Below the pieces are notes generated by a model. The model did no database searches. It saw only the letters and a program-made list of their open reading frames with translations, and was not told the origin of the DNA. Source: Coturnix japonica (taxonomy: Eukaryota; Chordata; Aves; Galliformes; Phasianidae). Taken from it: a stretch of DNA of 64,000 nt. The translations under genes were made by a program, and so were the position numbers. This document shows positions 18,413 to 31,605 of the stretch, in pieces. The stretch's first letter is position 1. The number at the start of each line of letters is the position of its first letter. The stretch spans positions 68,400,444 to 68,464,443 of the forward strand of contig NC_029516.1 of the NCBI RefSeq assembly GCF_001577835.2, read 5' to 3'.

Positions 18413-19389
18413 ATCAGTAGGATTTCTCCCTGTGTGAGCCATATTAAGTGTTCCGTTTAGAGGTACTTGTGCTCTAGTACAACATAGAAAAGCTTTCAAA
18501 TATACAGGGCTGATAGTATTTAACCAAAACTTATGAAAAGTACCTGCAATAACTGTTATGTTTAAGCAAGTGAAACTGGTCCTGCAAAGTCAAGGAAAAC
18601 AGCATTTCTTTTCATGTGATAACCTAACAAAGACTGCATTGCCTTTTCCTCTCCTACACCTTCCCAACCTGAAGGCTCTTAGGGCACCGCTAATCTTGCA
18701 GAAAGCAGCGCAGGTCACACACTCATAAGCTACCTCCAACCCAGCAGTTGCTGGACTTACCATCTTGGGTCTGAGGTCAGGACAGTATGTCATACAGAAC
18801 TTACCACTTTCATGATAGTTTAGACATACAGCTCCCTGGCCCAGGCTCTCTCCCCTCTGAAACAGACAAAACTGCATTCCTTCTGGATAGCAATAAATTT
18901 GTCCCTTCCACACATACCATTCTCCAAACCAACACAAGAAATACCACAGAAAAAAAGTAGGAGAATATTAAGTAGTTTTCTTGTGAGGTAAGGATAATGA
19001 AGACACTGGAATCAGTCAGACGCTTGCATTTCATTAAGAATTATAAACAATTTTAACATGTTTTACTATTGGCATTTATTTTATCTTCAAAGCCAGTTAC
19101 TTTCAGGTATCAATCAGTATTCTTCCGGTCCAGTTTCATAGCATGAAGAGGAAAGAAATATGAACAGATAATAATGCATAGGTTACAGACCTGTGTACAG
19201 TTTTAAGCAACATTTTCTTCATTTGCAAATAGTGTGTGCACTTTTTTAAATGGCAGTGAATCAACAGTATCGGAAAGAAAGTAGATATTGTGGTTACAGT
19301 ACTGCTATGTGGATAAGAAAACACTGAATGACTAAAAGAAACAGACTCTTAGTTCTTTGCAAATGCCAAAAAAAACCACAAAAAGTTCA
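18413..19389. other. FKBP4-ITFG2 spacer, nothing recognised
   Basis: No exon, repeat or RNA gene was recognised between the hAT right end and the presumed FKBP4 transcript end. Confidence 0.45.
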
Positions 19390-19975
19390 ATTCCTTGAGC
19401 TTAATTGGAGCTTTATTACTTAAGCTGTGACTTCACAGTCTTCACCTTCAGCAATATGCAAAAAGGAAGCATACAAGGAAGGTTACAACACTTAATGGAA
19501 GAAGGGGAGGGGGACAATGCCAAGGCAGTAGAACAATGAGCACTGATTTCTTCTGAAATCTCACATGAGAACTGTTGGAAAAGGCTAATAACTGCTTTAA
19601 AAAAACAGAAAAAATAAAATCAAGGAATTTAGTCCCAGATTCTGTTTCCTAAATTTAAGTAAGCTGGAACAAGAGAAACACAAACACCAATAGCAAAATG
19701 CAGATAAACCGAGCAGAGTAAATCCAGACAGAACCCAAACAGTAACAGAAGCTGTATGAATAAATAAAGTCCCTAGGATTAAATCAGATTTGTGCTGCCA
19801 TTCAGCTTATTTCACAGACATACAAAGCTGCTCTCTTGACTGTGGCATGGCGACTCAGCCTCTACTCCTCCGAAGCCACTGTCCAACCAGGTAGAAAAAT
19901 AAAGGTCTAATTCACTGGAAATTCTTTCATTTACAAAACTAATGGAACATGGTTTGTTTATGCTTCTGCGTCAAC
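19390..19975 (-). other. FKBP4 3' UTR (probable extent)
   Basis: The minus strand downstream of the FKBP4 stop runs without repeats to AATAAA at 19412-19417, giving a 3' UTR of about 570-590 bases. Confidence 0.6.
19412..19417 (-). terminator. candidate FKBP4 poly(A) signal AATAAA
   Basis: Plus strand TTTATT is AATAAA on the minus strand, at a reasonable distance after the stop. Confidence 0.6.
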
Positions 19976-22900
19976 TTATTTATCTTCAACTCCATTCTGC
20001 TCATCTTTCATTTCTGCATACTCAGTGTGGCTGGTTTGAAGAGTAGTAGCCGTCTAAACAGAGACATATAAGATAAAATAAATATATTTACTATAAAAAA
20101 ATTGCCAAAATTTGAAACAATAGCAGAAATGTCATTTAATGCCTATCACTAGAACTGATTCCCAATATCATCTGACAATATAACGAAAAATAACTGAATA
20201 AATAAATAAAATCTGGTACTAAAGTAGATGGCAATGCCACTTTCCTTAAAGAATCAGCAGAAAATTTTTGTGTGTTTGTTTATACTTCTTCATGAGAAGG
20301 AAAACTAAATACATAAAACAAGATGATTTCATCATGTTGAGCACTTCCTATCCCCATTATTTCTCCCCCCCATCAATGCAACTAGCTACTTGAGTGCTCT
20401 CTGACTGTATGAGAAGCCAAATAATCAAAACTCTATTCCTTGTCTAACATGTGACATTAGACCATGTGATCTTCTGGAGTAGCGCTACTTACCTTTAAGT
20501 CTTTGTCGGCAAGCCTTTGGAACATATTAGCGTACATCTTCTTCTCTTTTTCATGCTGCTCCCGTATTTTTTGCTGACAAGCTACTAGTTGCACTTTGGC
20601 AGCTTTGTTACTTGGATAGAGTTGTATCACCTTCTGGAAATCTCCTCGGGCCAGTTCAAAATCATTGACAGCCAAGTGGGCTTCTCCACGCCGGAAGAGG
20701 CCTTTTTCATTGCTGCTGTCCAGTTCAAGTGCCTGCATTTAAAATAGAGAAAGAAAGAAACAAAAGCAGCATTTGAAAACAATACAGTGTTTGTTTGGTT
20801 TTTGTTAGTTTGCTTGTTTTAAACTAATATGCAGTCAGAGCACCAGCAACTGCTAGAAAATTACCATTACTATTATCACTGTTGTCAGGGCTTAGTAAAA
20901 AGCTTAATTAAATACAGCAAAAATAAGCAGAAAAAGATACAATAAGCCATATCCAACACCTTATATTCATACTCATTTTATTTGCTATTGCCCAACCGCC
21001 AGCTGATCAAAATCTGAACACCACACAGCTGGGTATTCCTCAAGTTGTTAAAGAAAGAGATAAACTGTCAGACTGCTTGAGCAGCTTAAGAATGAATAAA
21101 CCCTCCTACCTTGTTGCAGTTCTCCAAGGCCTGAGAGTACTCTTTCAGTTTGAGATGGCACATAGCTAGATTAAGGTGGGCAGCAAGCCTCAAGCTCTTG
21201 GCTTTTGTATTCTCCTCATCAGAGAGTCCTGATTCATGCTCCAGCCATGACACAATCTTCTTATACTGCAATGCTGCTTGCTTGTATTTCCCCTCCTGTA
21301 AACAAGACAGTTAAATTTTCATAAGCTCACCACAGGAATTTTTATTTAAACTTCCCCCCGCCCCTTCTGCTTACCTAGAACAATAGATCTGAAAAAAGAA
21401 AAAAACATAAATCAGAGTAATCAGAAAACTTCCATTACTTAGAATACACTACAATCATAGTGTATCACTACTGTAGTGGGTAAGGAAATCTATTTGGACA
21501 CTGCAACTCTAAGGCTATTTTTTTCCTCTTCTTTTCAGTCCTTTCTCCATTGTCCTCCTCATAAAATGACATGGAGAAAACCACAAACACCAATTTGGTC
21601 ATTTCAAAGCTGTAGATCGTTATCATTAGTTCACACACGGACTAAGAAATGAGACCATTTACTGGGTATTATCATTTACCTTGAAGTACTGAGTGCCTCT
21701 TTCCTTCACGATGCAGCTTTGTTCCAGTTTCTCTTCTGTATTCATTTCCCAAGACTCCTTAGCCTATCCAAACAGGAATAGTTCAAGACAGTGACAGGGA
21801 AACCATACGGCTGTGCTATTTTCTCAGTAACAGCACACAAGAGACAGACTTGAAAGAACAGTTTTGCACAGCTACTGGAAACAGCTAGAACAAGAGAGAT
21901 ACTTGATAGTAATAGACATGAGTCCACTAAGGACAATTTCAATCAAGAGCTCCCAGAACACAATCACCACATCCAGTAACGTCTTCCTTATTTCAGGTCA
22001 ACATTTTAAGGACTCCACTGTCCTTGTTTAAGCCGCATCAACAATTCCCACACCTCCCAGTTTGTTTGCTCTCATTCCCACCTTTTCAAAGCTCTTGAGT
22101 TTCACTTCATATTGTAGTTCCGCATCCGGAGGGATCTGAAATTTCTCCTTCCCAGTACTTCCAAAACCGTAGCTGTAAGATTAAGAGGGGCGGGGAAGGG
22201 AAAAATTATGAAACTGGATATTCACACAAACCTCTACACAGGAAGCTGGAGGCAAAAACCACAAAAATCTGCCCATAAAGCATTATTACAAGACAAAGTC
22301 TTGAAGAACTGCAGATAATCTTCTGGAATTTGCATGCACAAGACAAAAGAGAGGTAGAAAATCTGGGACTGATTTTACTAATTTCCACATTACCCTTTAC
22401 AAGTTACAAGTTTTACTTGTTTGGTCACTGCTGTTTCTATGAAGAAAAAGCAAGTTTAAAAAAATAAAATCCTTTGAGGTTGCATACATCTTGCTTTTTA
22501 TTATTATATTATTTTTATTATTGCCCAAGACAGGCTATTTCCTTCACAGTATCTGTATTCTAACCGATTCCAGAGACAGCAATACATAGAGATTAGGTGA
22601 ACAGCTGTGCACAAGACACTGTTAACCCACTAATTAACAGTAAATAACTATACAAAGCTTCTGCCTGAAACTCCAGTAAAAAACTGCATACTAACAAAAG
22701 TGCTGAACATAGGGTCTACTTTTCCTTTGTTCTATCAAATTCAGTTCCAGTTTATAAAACTGTAAAAGAAATACATTTAAGTTGGATGGAAACAATCTTT
22801 GTGAACTCCGCTTGTTTTATATTTGTTCACACTGTAAGGGGAAAATTCTGCTTGCATTTTAGGGCACTTAAAGTCCATTCCTATCTCTGAATTGGTGGTT

Positions 22901-25900
22901 CTTGGTCTCAGAATCCAGAGATGTTGGATCCAAGATTTAGACAAACACCGATTTATTCCCCACAGAAAACATGAATGTCTTCTTCCAAATTGCTTAAAAA
23001 TTCAAGCAAACTCTTCCTAAGTGGCAAGGGATTTCAGATACTCATAACCACATTTCACCTGAACACTATCTTATCATGTAAGGCTACTAAGAAGGCTTAC
23101 TGAACCTTTTACTACTCTGTTTTTCTAGATGTCTTTACACACAGTGCTGTATATTAAGTGTACTTTCATTATGTAGGACCCACATGAATTTAAGTTAAAA
23201 ACAGCAACAGTATGTTATAATATTCACTAGAATCAACACTATAGAGATTTGCATCAGTTTCTTTTCCAACGCTAATATCAGTGGCTAAGTAATCTTAGCT
23301 TCATATCTTCCATAAATCCAAGTTCCAGATCTGATTACGTGTTTACAATAGCACTGAAAAGAGTTGAAAAATACCGCAAACAAACATGGTTCTCACTAGA
23401 TGATCACAGTAAGCCCTCTCAAGTACCAGAAGATGACAAACAGCTTACTTGGGTTTGAGATAGAAAATGGATTCCTCAGATTTCTCCATTTTCTGGATTG
23501 CTTTTTCCAGACCGTGAGGAAGATCATAGTTATCACCTTCTCCAATCTCAAAGCACAGCTCACGCTTATCAAAAACACGATCTCTGTATCGGCCTTCAAA
23601 CTCAACTGGTAACAAAAAAGAGAACCCAGATACAAATCAGAAGGTGTCCATGCATGGTAAGGGGTGGGCAACACAGACAACACAAGAAATGTCAAAGCTT
23701 TGCCTCCTAATCAGTCTTTTCTCTTTTTAGGAGTTACATATGTATGTTAGCTACTGGCAACAAATTCCACTTCTGCTGCTTTAGTTAATAAATGCTTTTT
23801 CCTTCCAGCTGTCGCGTTGTGTGTCATTTTTTTGCCCCACTTCAACAACAAACAAATGCCAGAACTACTTTCCCACTTGCTCCTCAGCAAATGGACATAC
23901 TTTATTACACTCCTTTAACTTTTGTGATAAGCACTCAATCAGATTTGCTATCTCTGAAGAACAGAGCTGCTGGTGGAAAAATCTAACTTTCTCTAGAATA
24001 AAGAGAATGAAAGCTTAGTTTTAGTTATTATGTTATTTGCTAACAGAAAGAGAAGGCAGGTATTCTCTTCCAGAACAAAGAAATTACAGGTAGGGAAAAA
24101 CACACTTTCCATCCCAGTAAACCCATTTACTACGTATATAATATACATACTCTCTACCAGGGCACCCTCATTGGGCTTCGAGTAGCCTTCGCCTTTCTTA
24201 CAGATTCTTCGGATGATGCCACCATCTTCATCATCAGTGAGGTCTTCCCCCTTAAACTCAAACAGCTCTATCTATGGAGGGAAGAAAAATCTTGCATTTA
24301 CATCTATCACTTCAGTAACTCACAGAATTTATACTTGAGTTCTTTGAAATCACAGCTATTATGACAGCCACTGTCTTAATATCCTGTAAGATATTAGGCA
24401 GCCAAGACTACAAAGACACCCTATTTAGCAGATACTAAGTGGAAACCTACTGAGCAGTTTCAGATTATTTAAGCTTCTTTTCTTTCAGCAACTTTGGTCT
24501 TCCGATACTGCAAATAATATCCTTTAATTGAAAGGAATGTGACACTGACTTCCTAGTAAAGTTTACATGAGCCACAATACTTAAGGACTACGACAGAACA
24601 CACAAAAAATGATTCTACTGGTTCATAGAACAGCATTTTTTTTTCTCCCCTCACAGAATCATAAAGAATATCCTAAGAGCAAGTAGTAAGTCCGAGTTAT
24701 AAGTAGTGAGAAGGGAAAGAAAATGAGCAGGAAAGTTTAATATTAAACATCTAATCCTTCTCTTAAATTCTGATCTCATCCTTCATCTATCGTCAAATTC
24801 AGATAAACGTTAAAGGCCTTGTAACTGAACCCAAAATATTCCAAATCTTTTTTCCCAGCAATAAAACAAATTAAATAATATTGCTTTAGCTCAGATTTCA
24901 ACTATTTGTCTCACCAGATTATAAACAGGTAAACTGAAGAAATAGAACCCCCCAAAACAAATTTGGAGAGTAAAGCTGCTAATTTCAAATCTTATGCTTC
25001 GGCAACAGATGATGCTGGGGGCAACGAAGATGATCAGGGGGCTGGAGCACCTCCCCTATGAGGACAGGCTGAGGGAGCTGGGCTTGTTCAGACTGGAGAG
25101 AAGAAGGCTGCAGGGTGACCTCATTGCAGCCTTTCAGTACCTGAAGGGAACTTACTCCCAGGAGGGGAGTAAACTCTTCAAAAGGGCTGATAATACCAGT
25201 ACAAGGGGAAATGGATTTAAGTTAAAAGAGGGAAGATTCAGGTTGGATGTTAGGGGGAAGTTCTTCTCTAGGAGAGTGGTTAGGCCCTGGAACAGGCTGC
25301 CCAGGGAGGTTGTGGATGCCCCGTCCTTGGAGGTGTTCAAGGCCAGGTTGGACGGGGCCCTGGGCAACCTGATCTAGTAAATGTGTATGTTTGGTGGCCC
25401 TGCCAGGCAGGGGGGTTGGAACTACATGATCCTTGAGGTCCCTTCCAACCCGGGTCATTCTGTGATATGCTCCAGATACAGCAGCATTTGCCCTTTTTAT
25501 TAGAGGTACTGAAAATTAATAACATATCACTAAAGAAACAGCTTCTTCAGTGCCTTTAAATGACACAATACATGTCTTTACTTGTATGAGACAGTCAAAA
25601 TGACTATAAAGTGGTTTTATTTAAGCATTGTCATAATATCTGGCGTAGCCAGCAGTGCAATGAAGACAAGCTGCTGAAAAAGAGTGACTTACAAACTTAA
25701 TGGAAGACAATGCAATTGCCATCAGTAACTCACATTGGAGGAAATACTGTTGCATCCAACATCAACAAGATTTATGTGCATGTATTATATAACGGAAATC
25801 AAAGTTTTCAGTTTCATGAAGTTCAAGGGATTGAATCATCACCAATTTCAGGAGTTCTTTAAATGTATGGATGCTGATTATGGGGACATCTATTACTTTT

Positions 25901-28900
25901 CTGAAGCCAGATGGCTAAGTAAAGGTAAATATTTTAAAAAAACACCCTATTTGTGTTTATTTGCAGCTCTCTTTTCAGTTCTTCTAAACGCATTATCTGC
26001 GATCAGATATTCAACTGAAGAATCTGACTGTGTCTGTTTATGAGACTTTCGTAAGACCTGTCTTAACAGAAAAAAAATATCCCTCATTTCACAACCATGT
26101 CTTATTCATGCCATTGCTTTTTTGGTAGTACGTACGTTTGTGAACATTTATTGTCAAGGATGAAGCATGGGAAGAATAAAATTTCACCAAAAATCACTGA
26201 TAAGCACCTTGAGAATGCAAGCATTGCAACCACATTCAAAAGAGACTGATGCATCAGCTTCACAAAGCCGTGGTCACATATACCCCTAGTTTCATATTTT
26301 TATTGCTCTTTTTGAAAATATTTTATTTAAAAATACTAAAAAAATAGAAGTTTTGTAACTTATACTAACCATACTATATATCCAGCCCAAGAAATTTGCT
26401 CTTCACTCGCTGCAATTCGTAAGTTTGCATACCTATGGTTTACAATAATTATCTTATTTTTAAAAAGTTCAAAGCCATCACTTCAGGGATTCGTGAACTG
26501 AACTAAAGCTACATGAAATGCAAAAAGAATTAAATATGCATTTGCACAAGGATTATTTCTACTTGATATTTTGATGGATACTTTAACACCAAATACAATC
26601 CTAGTCTAATTTAGTTTATCTGACATAGATGCTCCAAAACGTCCCACTGGTGACAATACAGGCTTCTCCATTTCTCTTTTGCATGCTCCCTCCCCAACTT
26701 ATTCCACAGATGGATCATGAGGAATAAAAAAAATAAATACAGAGGGCTCCAGATTTTGATGTGAAGATTAATGAGACTTACTAAATCTTTCAAGAACAGT
26801 TTTTGAGAGTCGTAACACAAGCACATACACAAAAAGAAATGAAGTGTTTTATCTGTAAGAAAACTTGAACACAATTCTGGTGTGCTTGTGGCATTTGCAA
26901 AGGAACCATACTACCATGAGTTGGTTGGTTTTTGTTCGTTTATTTTAGAGTTTGTTTCAAACCAGAAAGAAAACACAGGAGGTAGACTAAAGAAAGAAGC
27001 TTCTTGGACTAATTATCTTACACTCCTGTCTAAAAAGAAATTATATCACATTATTTCCACTGTGAAATACCATGTTCTTTGTTTAGTGGCTGCATCTCAC
27101 TTACCTCAAAAATCAGCGTAGCATTGGGAGGTATCTTTGGTGGGCTGCCAGCTAAGCCGTAGGCATATTCTGGTTTACATGTAATCCGACAGATTTCACC
27201 AACCTTCATAGTTGCTACAGCAATGTCCCATGCTTTTATCACCTCACCTGCACAAAGCAAGTTTTTATCATGAATGCTAGGTATACATGAAAGACAATCA
27301 GCTCTGTCAGTATATACAGGCTAAGATGAAATATTGACTTATGTTCATTCTGGGTTATATACATCAGTTTTATTTGTAATCAACTTACAAAGTTACTTGG
27401 GCACCCAAATTTAGCTGGTTTTTTTTTTTCATTCTACAGTGATTATTATTCTCCCCTCATTTCTTCACCCATACAGAACATAGGTAATCTAGACACAGAT
27501 CATGCCTAAAGCACCTGACAAAATCTTAAGTGTGAGCAAGTAGCAATGCTCTTCAAAAAATAAGGTCTTAGGGTAAGAGACTGTCTGCTTGTATTTTGAA
27601 AACAGCCCACAATAGCCCAGTCTCTCTGCACTTTATCAGTTGGCAAAGGCCAACGTAAGTGGTAACTGAAAGTTGCGTGGGTTTATAACAGAAAGGGGAA
27701 GGAAAGTAGAACAAGTATCCCTCCTAAAGCCAAAGTAACAAAAACCTCTCAACTCAAGTGCTCCTACTTGTGGTTCCTTTCAGTTCAATCAAGTTGCCCT
27801 GTACCATTTGGTAAAATTCTATCATCCCAAATTTCAGGACTTCGTAGAGTTTATCTCCCAAATAAAAAGCCAGTAGGTAAAGAACTCCTAGTGATAACCA
27901 CAGATTGAGTAGTAAATTTTGCAGGAACTAGGATGTTTGGATTTTCATACTCAAATCTGACTTACTTACAGACTTACTTCAACAGTTAGATCTGGGAGCT
28001 TAGGGATAGAGGGAGCATATTTCCTCTTTCCTTCAGTTGCAGCTGATAGCTGCCCCTGTGCACTCTGTCCCAGTACTTTCACATCCTTGCCCCAGTACCC
28101 AGCTACACTTAACTCTTCTTGAATTTGAGGCAACAAGATACAAAAGCAATACAAAAAACTATCAACAAAATATATGCTGCAGCTATTTAACTGCCTTTAT
28201 TGCTGTATCTCACAGTAAACTCCCACTGAGGTGAGCATTGTATCTGAGGTCCTGTGAATTCTGAGCCAGATACACAGAATGCCCACTCAGAAAGATCTCA
28301 AAGCACTTCTGAGTTAATCTGTTTATATGAATTAACGATTAGCTCTGAAAACAAGTTAAAATAGTGATCTTAGTGAGTGAAAAAGTGTGCAAGAAAACTC
28401 CATCTCAATATTACTAAGATTGACCAAAAGCAAACATAAGTTATTACCTTTCCCCAGGTCAAATGAAAACTTGTCTCTCCTGTCCAGACTGGAGTCAAAT
28501 TTTGTGCCATCAAGAAGCCATCCTGTATAATGGACAGTCACTTTATCACCGATCATCGGAGACTCTGTACCAGTGCCTTCTCTCTTGACAACCTGAAAAA
28601 AAAACAGTAAGCAACTCTAAAATGATCAAAACTACATTTGCCTATTGGACTTCAATTCTATTCGCTTAAGGCGTGTGACTTACCCTCTCCAGTCAACAAC
28701 AGATTTGCAGGTATACTTCAGTTATCTAGAAATGTCACAACTAGCCTGTCTAAAGATAAGATTTCAAATGCAGGGAAAACAAAGGCAGCTCTGCTGCCAC
28801 CAGGTCAAATCCTCTGGATACTATTCTGATACGAAGCTAGTGAACAATGAAAACAACATCTTCTGGAATCAGTGCTATGATAGTAGTACAAAATTGGTTT

Positions 28901-29976
28901 ATGTCAGTTCAGTTAGACCTTTTCAACAGATGTAACCTGCATTCCTGCAACCACTACTACTACAAAAGAAAACTCTGGAGTCATGTGAGCTGGACTTCAA
29001 GACCTCCACAATGTTTTGCCTTATCAGCTCATAATCACACATTATTTATTTTTATAATGTTCATACAACCTCAGTTATTTTACCAGTATCCCCCTCCTCC
29101 TTTGTATTTTTATTATCACCTGCCTCTCCATCATCAAAGAATGGGTACTGCATATGGTAGAGAGATACAAGATGCCTTTTACAATGTTCGAGTAGCCAAG
29201 GTACCAGAGACCCGCAGGCAATTGGGGGTGTGCTTGTCACCAAGCACATCTATACCAGGCCCAAGTGTAAAACGTGCCACCTCAGGCTCCAAGCCATGCT
29301 TATATTAAGACAGAGTGCCCCCATTTTCAGGCTGTGAGAAATAACTAGTTCAGCCTACACAGCGCTGCACTGCTCAGCACCATCTACATAGATAAAAGCC
29401 ATACACACACTTTTGCCAAGGCACCATCTTTAATTCCAGCGTCCGACCACGTGCTGGGGGCGGGACTGATCTGCTCAACCCCCCCCAAACTAGAGAGCAG
29501 AGAGCTCAGCCTGGCTCTCCCAAACCCACGCGGGACACAGGGAGGGACGCCTCGTCTTCCCCCCCACTTCTCCCTTGGGATTTCCTCACGGAAAGCGTGG
29601 GCTCCTTCTCATTGCCAGCTCCCACGGGGAGCCCCGTACACGGGCAGCGCCTGCGCAGGCCGACACAGCCGCCTGCAGCGTTGCGGCTGATGTGTAAGTA
29701 ACCATGAGGGCTGTACGAGCATAACGCTCGGTGAGCGGCCCGCTCACAGCCCTACCCGAGGGGAAGGGGCCAGCCGGCGGCGTGTCGGTGCCCGGGGAAG
29801 GAGGCCGAAGGAAGCGCCCGCTCGTAGGCCGCCCCTCAGGGCCTCACAACAGGCTAATACCCGAGTAGTAGACAGCGGCAGCCGCTCAGTACCTTGAGAA
29901 CGCCCTCATCCCGCTTAGGGGTGATGTCCGTCCCCTCCAAGGGAGCCCCATCCGCTTTCATCTCTTCTGCCGTCAT
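19976..29976 (-). CDS. FKBP4: FKBP52 peptidyl-prolyl isomerase / HSP90 co-chaperone, 10 exons, 442 aa
   Basis: Exons in transcript order: 29976-29893, 28592-28448, 27247-27105, 24271-24151, 23605-23449, 22172-22082, 21763-21680, 21295-21110, 20732-20493, 20053-19976; 1329 nt in phase (human 459 aa). The first FKBP domain (about 24-125) keeps the FK506-pocket residues Tyr50, Phe60-Asp61, Phe70, Val79-Ile80, Trp83, Tyr106 and Phe123, equal to human numbers plus 7. The 80s loop reads [10 protein letters not shown], with the proline that marks FKBP52 rather than FKBP51 (Leu). An acidic linker ([10 protein letters not shown]) leads to the second FKBP domain (about 150-245), then TPR helices (about 263-385) with [11 protein letters not shown], which hold the HSP90 MEEVD tail. 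The C-terminal tail is shorter and divergent from human. The protein assists steroid receptors in the cytosol. Intron 3 (24272-27104) holds a hAT/CR1 nest. Confidence 0.97.
24907..26400 (+). mobile_element. hAT (Charlie-like) DNA transposon, decayed, in FKBP4 intron 3
   Basis: This copy is collinear with the one at 16.5-18.4 kb and is split by a CR1 at 24995-25465. Residues [20 protein letters not shown] followed by [13 protein letters not shown] match the hAT-Charlie transposase block (compare the human GTF2IRD2 tail). Further right, the 26050-26290 part matches the dimerisation-domain DNA seen at 18.0-18.2 and 32.4-32.6 kb. The termini are poorly kept and the frame is broken. It lies antisense to FKBP4. 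Confidence 0.75.
24995..25465 (+). mobile_element. CR1 LINE 3' end, sense, well preserved
   Basis: The open frame covers the CR1 ORF2 C-terminus with [35 protein letters not shown] and [20 protein letters not shown], then the 3' UTR ending CCTTCCAACCCGGGTCATTC. The frame is uninterrupted over 127 codons, so this is among the younger copies here. It is nested in the hAT element. Confidence 0.96.
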
Positions 29977-30360
29977 CCCGTCTGTCGCGGCCACCGCTGC
30001 TCTAGGGAAGGGCTGCCTGGTGGAGTCGGCACCGGCCGCCGCGTTGGGCTGGTACCGCGCCGCAGCTCCGGCTCCGAACAACGAGAGAACAAACGCCGCA
30101 CACGCCTCCTCCTCCTTCTCTACCTTCACCGCAGCGCGAGCCCCAGAGCAGTGAGAAGGAGGAAGGGGAGGGGGAGAGGGAGGAGCCGAGAAGTTTCTAG
30201 AGAAGCGGCTGGGCTGTCGCAGAGCGGCCGCCTGTGGTAGGGGAGGATTAAAGGGCGCGTCGTGCCTTGGGGCGGGGAGAATGGAGCTGACTGAGGGATG
30301 TGGAGGGTGGAGAAGTTGAGGAGAAGCGGTTGGGCTGCGCTGAGCTGAGGTAGCGATCGG
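29430..30360 (-). promoter_or_regulatory. FKBP4 CpG island and promoter
   Basis: A CpG- and GC-rich block spans FKBP4 exon 1 and its upstream flank. The start ATG (29976) opens [10 protein letters not shown]; no in-frame ATG lies upstream. A heat-shock-like element is at 30189-30204. The stretch 30188-30232 recurs in diverged form at 30309-30352, about 121 bases upstream. Confidence 0.7.
30189..30204. promoter_or_regulatory. heat-shock-element-like site upstream of FKBP4
   Basis: The sequence GAAGTTTCTAGAGAA has two perfect and one near-perfect inverted nGAAn units (GAA 30190-30192, TTC 30195-30197, then GAG). It lies about 215 bases upstream of the FKBP4 ATG. FKBP52 (HSP56) is a known heat-responsive HSP90 partner, which makes an HSF1 site plausible. 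Confidence 0.5.
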
Positions 30361-31605
30361 CAGGTGATGTGCTCGGCTTTTCCTGCATGATGGGGGTGCC
30401 AGGGTTTGCAGGGAGTTGTGGTTGCTGAGCTTCAGGTTTTTCCTTTTTCTTCCAAGCCTTGCTATAGTGTCCTGCTGCTAGTTTTGTTCCTAAGTGCATC
30501 GCTTTGGTGGCTTGTCTTACTGTGCGCTGGTAGGTGGTACGACTTTGTCTATATCTTTCAGATATCTGGCAGGAGATGCTGGCTTAGAACCTGTGTAGAA
30601 ATCGTATTTGCTGGAAAAAACAAAGAGTGACAGACATTACAGGATACAAAGATGGTTCTAGTTAGGCAGAAAAACAAACTCTGAACTCAGATTACTAAGT
30701 ATGGAGTGATCAAGCACTGGAATAGCCTGCCCAGGAAGGTTCAACACTTGCTCTACCACCAACATCTCTGACCTAGTGGTCAACATAGAAAAACTGAAGG
30801 CATTACTTTTGGGGCAGCCTTCCTTTAAAGATTTGCCAGAGATTAAAAAAAAGGTTTGAATATAAAAGAAGGGAAGAGAGTAACGTAGCTCTGCCATAGC
30901 TTTTTTTGAATTGCACTTATGTTGTTTAAAGCAGTGGTGCAACCCTTGGCAGCCCACAGGAGGGTACAGATATTCATCAGTCTAATGTTGTGCTATCAGT
31001 TTGTATGACACTGCTGCGTATGCCATTAAGAATGTCAGCTGCTGCCTGCAGTCAGGTTAAAACCTTTATATTAGCCTTTTTCAGCTACAGAGTTACCCCA
31101 TTATCCTTGCTTTCCCTTGCTCAGCAGTAAATAGCAAAGCAAGTCCTTCGTTGTCCTTTAAACCTAGAAGAGAGAAAGTTGTTTCTCATCATTTACCACA
31201 TCACAGCAGACTATAGGATATTGCTATGGCCCACATGCCTTAGAGACAAGCCTCTTTTATTTTCTTTTTCAAATGTAAAACTGTGGTATTAAACTCATCT
31301 CTTGCTTCAAAACCTAATTTAAAGAAAAATGAGTTGAGCAGAGCAGTTACACTACAGGCATGCATAGTAAGATCCAACCCCTCCATCGCAGGACTGGAAA
31401 AGGGCTCTGTATTTGCAGTTGAGGTTTCTGAGGTGTACTTCCCTTAATTCACTGATGGATGAAAGCATTTCTCTAAAACTAGTTCTGGTGCTTTAAATTC
31501 ACTAAGTTCACATTTTCTGCAAGTTATTTTATAGTAAGGTTATGGTTTCTTCTCCAGTGCTTCTGAATGTAAGTGTTCCATGTTATTTGGGAGTTTCATT
31601 TATGT
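30361..31605. other. FKBP4 upstream flank, no gene recognised
   Basis: Most of this stretch has no recognised feature. Around 30685-30760 a scrap resembling the end of CR1 ORF2 in sense orientation (GGAGTGATCAAGCACTGGAA, then TGCCCAGGAAGGTT) is visible, too short for a firm call. Confidence 0.45.

Noticed and set aside
29977-30129. N-terminal extension of FKBP4
   Set aside because: The frame is open upstream but begins at GTG, with no ATG before [10 protein letters not shown], which matches the human start.
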